NCBI RefSeq assembly: GCF_018131105.1
Contig: NZ_JAFCJI010000001.1
Location: 248,001-312,000, forward strand
DNA length: 64,000 nucleotides
Direction of reading: 5' to 3'
Source: Bradyrhizobium manausense
GTDB taxonomy: Bacteria; Pseudomonadota; Alphaproteobacteria; Rhizobiales; Xanthobacteraceae
Shown here: positions 61,756 to 64,000 of the stretch, in pieces
Position numbering within the stretch: the first letter of the stretch is position 1
Layout: each line of letters begins with the position of its first letter
Notes under the pieces: generated by a model
Database searches by the model: none
Seen by the model: only the letters and a program-made list of their open reading frames with translations
What the model was told of the DNA's origin: nothing
Made by a program: the position numbers and the translations under genes

Positions 61756-62832
61756 ATGCCCGATACCGTTCAGGAAGTTTTGCAGGCCTTTGCCCGGGGC
61801 GAGCTCGTCGTCGTGACCGATGACGATGATCGCGAGGGTGAGGGCGATCTGATCGTTGCCGCCTCATTCTGCACGGCGGAAAAGATGGCCTTCATCATCC
61901 GCCACACCTCCGGCATTGTCTGCGCGCCTATCACCACCGAGGACGCGCGCCGGCTGCGGCTCGATCCGATGGTCGCCCACAACGATTCCGCCCACACCAC
62001 CGCCTTCACGGTCTCGATCGACTACAAGCCCGATGGCGGCACCGGTATCTCGGCCGAAGAGCGCGCCTCCTGCTGCCGCGCGCTGTCCAATCCCAATGCC
62101 GGCGCCAACGACTTCGCCCGGCCCGGCCACATCTTCCCGCTGATCGCCAAGGATGGCGGCGTGCTGCTGCGCTCCGGCCACACCGAGGCCGCGGTCGATC
62201 TCTGCAAGCTCTCCGGCCTGCCGCCGGTCGGCGTCATCAGCGAGCTGATGAACGACGACGGCAGCGTGATGAAGGGCGAGCAGGTCGCCCGCTTCGCCGC
62301 CCAGCACAGGCTGAAGCACGTCACCATCGCCGACATGATCGCCTATCGCCAGGCGCGCGAAAAGCTGATCGAGCGCGTCTCGACCTTCACGACCGAAAGC
62401 CCGATCGGGCCGCTTCAGGGCTATGCCTACCGCTCGCCGTTCGATTCCATCGCCCACGTCGCGTTCGTCTACAACGGCGTCGGCGACGGCAAGAACGTGC
62501 TGACGCGCTTCCACAAGCCGAACATCGTCAAGGACACCTTTACCGGCCACAAGCGCATGGCGGCCGTGCTCGAGCAGTTCAAGAAGTCCGGGCGCGGTGT
62601 GCTGGTTTATTTGCGCGATGGCGCGGCCGGCGTTCCGGTGTCGCCGCTGCCGGAAGAGACGCAGACCGAGGCCGACCGCAACCGCCAGTGGCGCGAGGTC
62701 GGTGTCGGAGCGCAGATCCTGCGCGATCTCGGCGTCACTTCGATCCGCCATCTCACCTCGTCGGTGCACGACTACAAGGGCCTGTCGGGCTTCGGCATCG
62801 AGATCGTCGCCAACGAACAGCTCGAAAGCTAG
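61756..62832 (+). CDS. ribB: 3,4-dihydroxy-2-butanone-4-phosphate synthase with degenerate RibA domain
   Basis: A 358-residue RibBA-like protein. The N-terminal DHBP synthase is complete: VVTDDDDREGEGDLIVAAS (metal-binding acidic loop), CRALSNPNAGANDFARPGHI, LLRSGHTEAAVDLC and GVISELMNDDGSVM. The C-terminal half aligns by length to GTP cyclohydrolase II but lacks its zinc-binding cysteines and the GDVFGS-type motif (it reads RFHKPNIVKDTFTGHKR). It probably makes only 3,4-dihydroxy-2-butanone-4-phosphate for riboflavin. No FMN riboswitch was recognised upstream. Confidence 0.88.
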   Translation: MPDTVQEVLQAFARGELVVVTDDDDREGEGDLIVAASFCTAEKMAFIIRHTSGIVCAPITTEDARRLRLDPMVAHNDSAHTTAFTVSIDYKPDGGTGISAEERASCCRALSNPNAGANDFARPGHIFPLIAKDGGVLLRSGHTEAAVDLCKLSGLPPVGVISELMNDDGSVMKGEQVARFAAQHRLKHVTIADMIAYRQAREKLIERVSTFTTESPIGPLQGYAYRSPFDSIAHVAFVYNGVGDGKNVLTRFHKPNIVKDTFTGHKRMAAVLEQFKKSGRGVLVYLRDGAAGVPVSPLPEETQTEADRNRQWREVGVGAQILRDLGVTSIRHLTSSVHDYKGLSGFGIEIVANEQLES

Positions 62833-62836
62833 CGCT

Positions 62837-62896
62837 GTCATTCCGGGGGCGCGCTCGCGTGCTCCGGGGTGCGCGAGGCGCATCCCCGGGATTCAC
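62837..62896. repeat. GC-rich intergenic palindrome after ribB
   Basis: TGTCATTCCGGGGGCGCGC opens, and GAGGCGCATCCCCGGGATTC closes, an imperfect inverted repeat just after the ribB stop. It resembles the palindromic element type at 55237 and may act as a transcript end. Confidence 0.5.
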
Positions 62897-62990
62897 GCAG
62901 ACCCGATCATCTGCAACGCAATTGCACTTGTTGCCGCGGCGCTTTAATTTGTCGGGCAAATTTTGACGGAACCAGACGAAAGGACGTTTC

Positions 62991-64000
62991 ATGAGCGTGC
63001 GCCCTCAGACCAAGGACAAGCCGGCTGCGGCTTCCTTCCAGTGGGACGATCCGTTCCTGCTCGACGAGCAGCTGACCGAAGACGAGCGCATGGTGCGCGA
63101 CACCGCCCGCGCCTACGCCCAGGACAAGCTGCTGCCGCGCGTCACCAAGGCCTATCTCGAAGAGAAGACCGACCGCGAGATCTTCAACGAGATGGGCGAG
63201 CTCGGCCTGATCGGCATCACGCTGCCTGAGGAATATGGCTGCGCCAACGCCAGCTACGTCGCCTATGGCCTCGTCGCGCGCGAGATCGAGCGGGTGGATT
63301 CAGGCTATCGCTCGATGAACTCGGTGCAGTCCTCGCTGGTGATGTATCCGATCTACGCCTACGGCGACGAGAACCAGCGCAAGAAGTATCTGCCGAAGCT
63401 CGCCAGCGGCGAGTGGGTCGGCTGCTTCGGCCTGACCGAGCCCGACGCCGGCTCCGACCCGGCCGGCATGAAGACCCGCGCCGAGAAGGTCTCCGACGGT
63501 TATCGCCTGACCGGCAGCAAGATGTGGATCTCGAACGCGCCGATCGCCGATGTGTTCGTGATCTGGGCCAAGTCGGCCGAGCACGACAACCAGATCCGCG
63601 GCTTCGTGCTGGAGAAAGGCATGAAGGGTCTCTCCGCACCGAAGATCGGCAGCAAGCTCTCGCTTCGCGCCTCCATCACCGGTGAGGTCGTGATGGACGG
63701 CGTCGTGGTCCCCGAAAGCGCGCTGCTGCCTAACGTCTCCGGCCTCAAGGGCCCGTTCGGCTGCCTCAACCGCGCCCGCTACGGCATCTCCTGGGGCGCG
63801 CTCGGCGCCGCCGAGGACTGCATGCATCGCGCCCGCCAGTACACGCTCGACCGCAAGCAGTTCGGCAAGCCGCTCGCCGCGACCCAGCTGGTGCAGAAGA
63901 AGCTCGCCGATATGGAAACCGAGATCGCGCTCGGTCTGCAGGGTTCGTTGCGCGTCGGCCGCCTGATGGACGAGGGCAAGTTCGCCCCCGAGATGATCTC
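62991..64000 (+). CDS. gcdH: glutaryl-CoA dehydrogenase (partial, runs past window end)
   Basis: At least 336 residues of an acyl-CoA dehydrogenase of the glutaryl-CoA group, with FAD- and substrate-binding [17 protein letters not shown], then [19 protein letters not shown] and [23 protein letters not shown] oxidises and decarboxylates glutaryl-CoA to crotonyl-CoA in lysine and tryptophan breakdown. The active-site Glu and the rest of the C-terminal domain lie beyond 64000. The ATG follows AAAGGACG. Confidence 0.9.
   Translation, partial: MSVRPQTKDKPAAASFQWDDPFLLDEQLTEDERMVRDTARAYAQDKLLPRVTKAYLEEKTDREIFNEMGELGLIGITLPEEYGCANASYVAYGLVAREIERVDSGYRSMNSVQSSLVMYPIYAYGDENQRKKYLPKLASGEWVGCFGLTEPDAGSDPAGMKTRAEKVSDGYRLTGSKMWISNAPIADVFVIWAKSAEHDNQIRGFVLEKGMKGLSAPKIGSKLSLRASITGEVVMDGVVVPESALLPNVSGLKGPFGCLNRARYGISWGALGAAEDCMHRARQYTLDRKQFGKPLAATQLVQKKLADMETEIALGLQGSLRVGRLMDEGKFAPEMI

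Overview
The window looks like chromosomal DNA of a Bradyrhizobium-type alphaproteobacterium. It is GC rich and carries a complete red-type (form IC) Calvin-Benson cbb operon with a divergent CbbR. It also has many small exported or hydrophilic proteins of the kind common in that genus, several dispersed palindromic repeats, and promoter-like sites resembling the rhizobial EcfG and FixK consensus sequences. This assignment rests on protein families and layout; no rRNA or tRNA gene was seen.

Layout. 0-6.1 kb: a DeoR/GlpR-type repressor diverges from a ugp-like ABC importer operon (ATPase, binding protein, two permeases) that ends in an endonuclease/exonuclease/phosphatase-family enzyme. 6.2-11.5 kb: two tiny membrane-protein genes, then a 1321-residue secreted-type protein with a glycosidase-like N-terminus, six 117-residue repeats and an RTX-like C-terminus. 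11.5-14.7 kb: a TetR regulator and an MFS exporter share a palindromic operator-like sequence. 14.8-17.2 kb: a TonB-dependent siderophore receptor. 17.5-27.4 kb: cbbR, cbbFPTALSXE. 27.5-30.6 kb: a FIST sensor protein coupled to a PAS-GGDEF-EAL protein. 31-33.6 kb: a universal stress protein with a FixK-like box, and a Do-family protease.

33.8-49.2 kb is dominated by small stress-type genes (DUF6496, DUF3072-like, DUF4142, PRC-barrel, short unknowns). Many are preceded by GGAAC-N16/17-NGTT, the form recognised by the general-stress sigma factor EcfG. Embedded here is a 2098-residue soluble hybrid histidine kinase with eleven 92-residue HAMP-like repeats and three receiver domains, followed by a response-regulator/HWE-kinase gene. 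49.3-52.1 kb: an EmrAB-type efflux pair. 52.2-54.6 kb: an HxlR regulator divergent from an SDR and a nitronate monooxygenase-like gene. 54.7-61.6 kb: small exported proteins, an aldo/keto reductase, a truncated XRE regulator, a PLP aminotransferase, a DUF3124 protein and a KefB/YbaL-type antiporter. 61.7-64 kb: ribBA-like, then glutaryl-CoA dehydrogenase cut by the window end.

The most interesting items are the dense set of EcfG-like promoters, the giant poly-HAMP kinase, the repeat-rich glycosidase-like secreted protein, and several readable operators (GlpR-like, TetR, HxlR, FixK). Two gene remnants were also found: a PAP2 phosphatase C-terminus and an XRE regulator cut off at a palindromic repeat.
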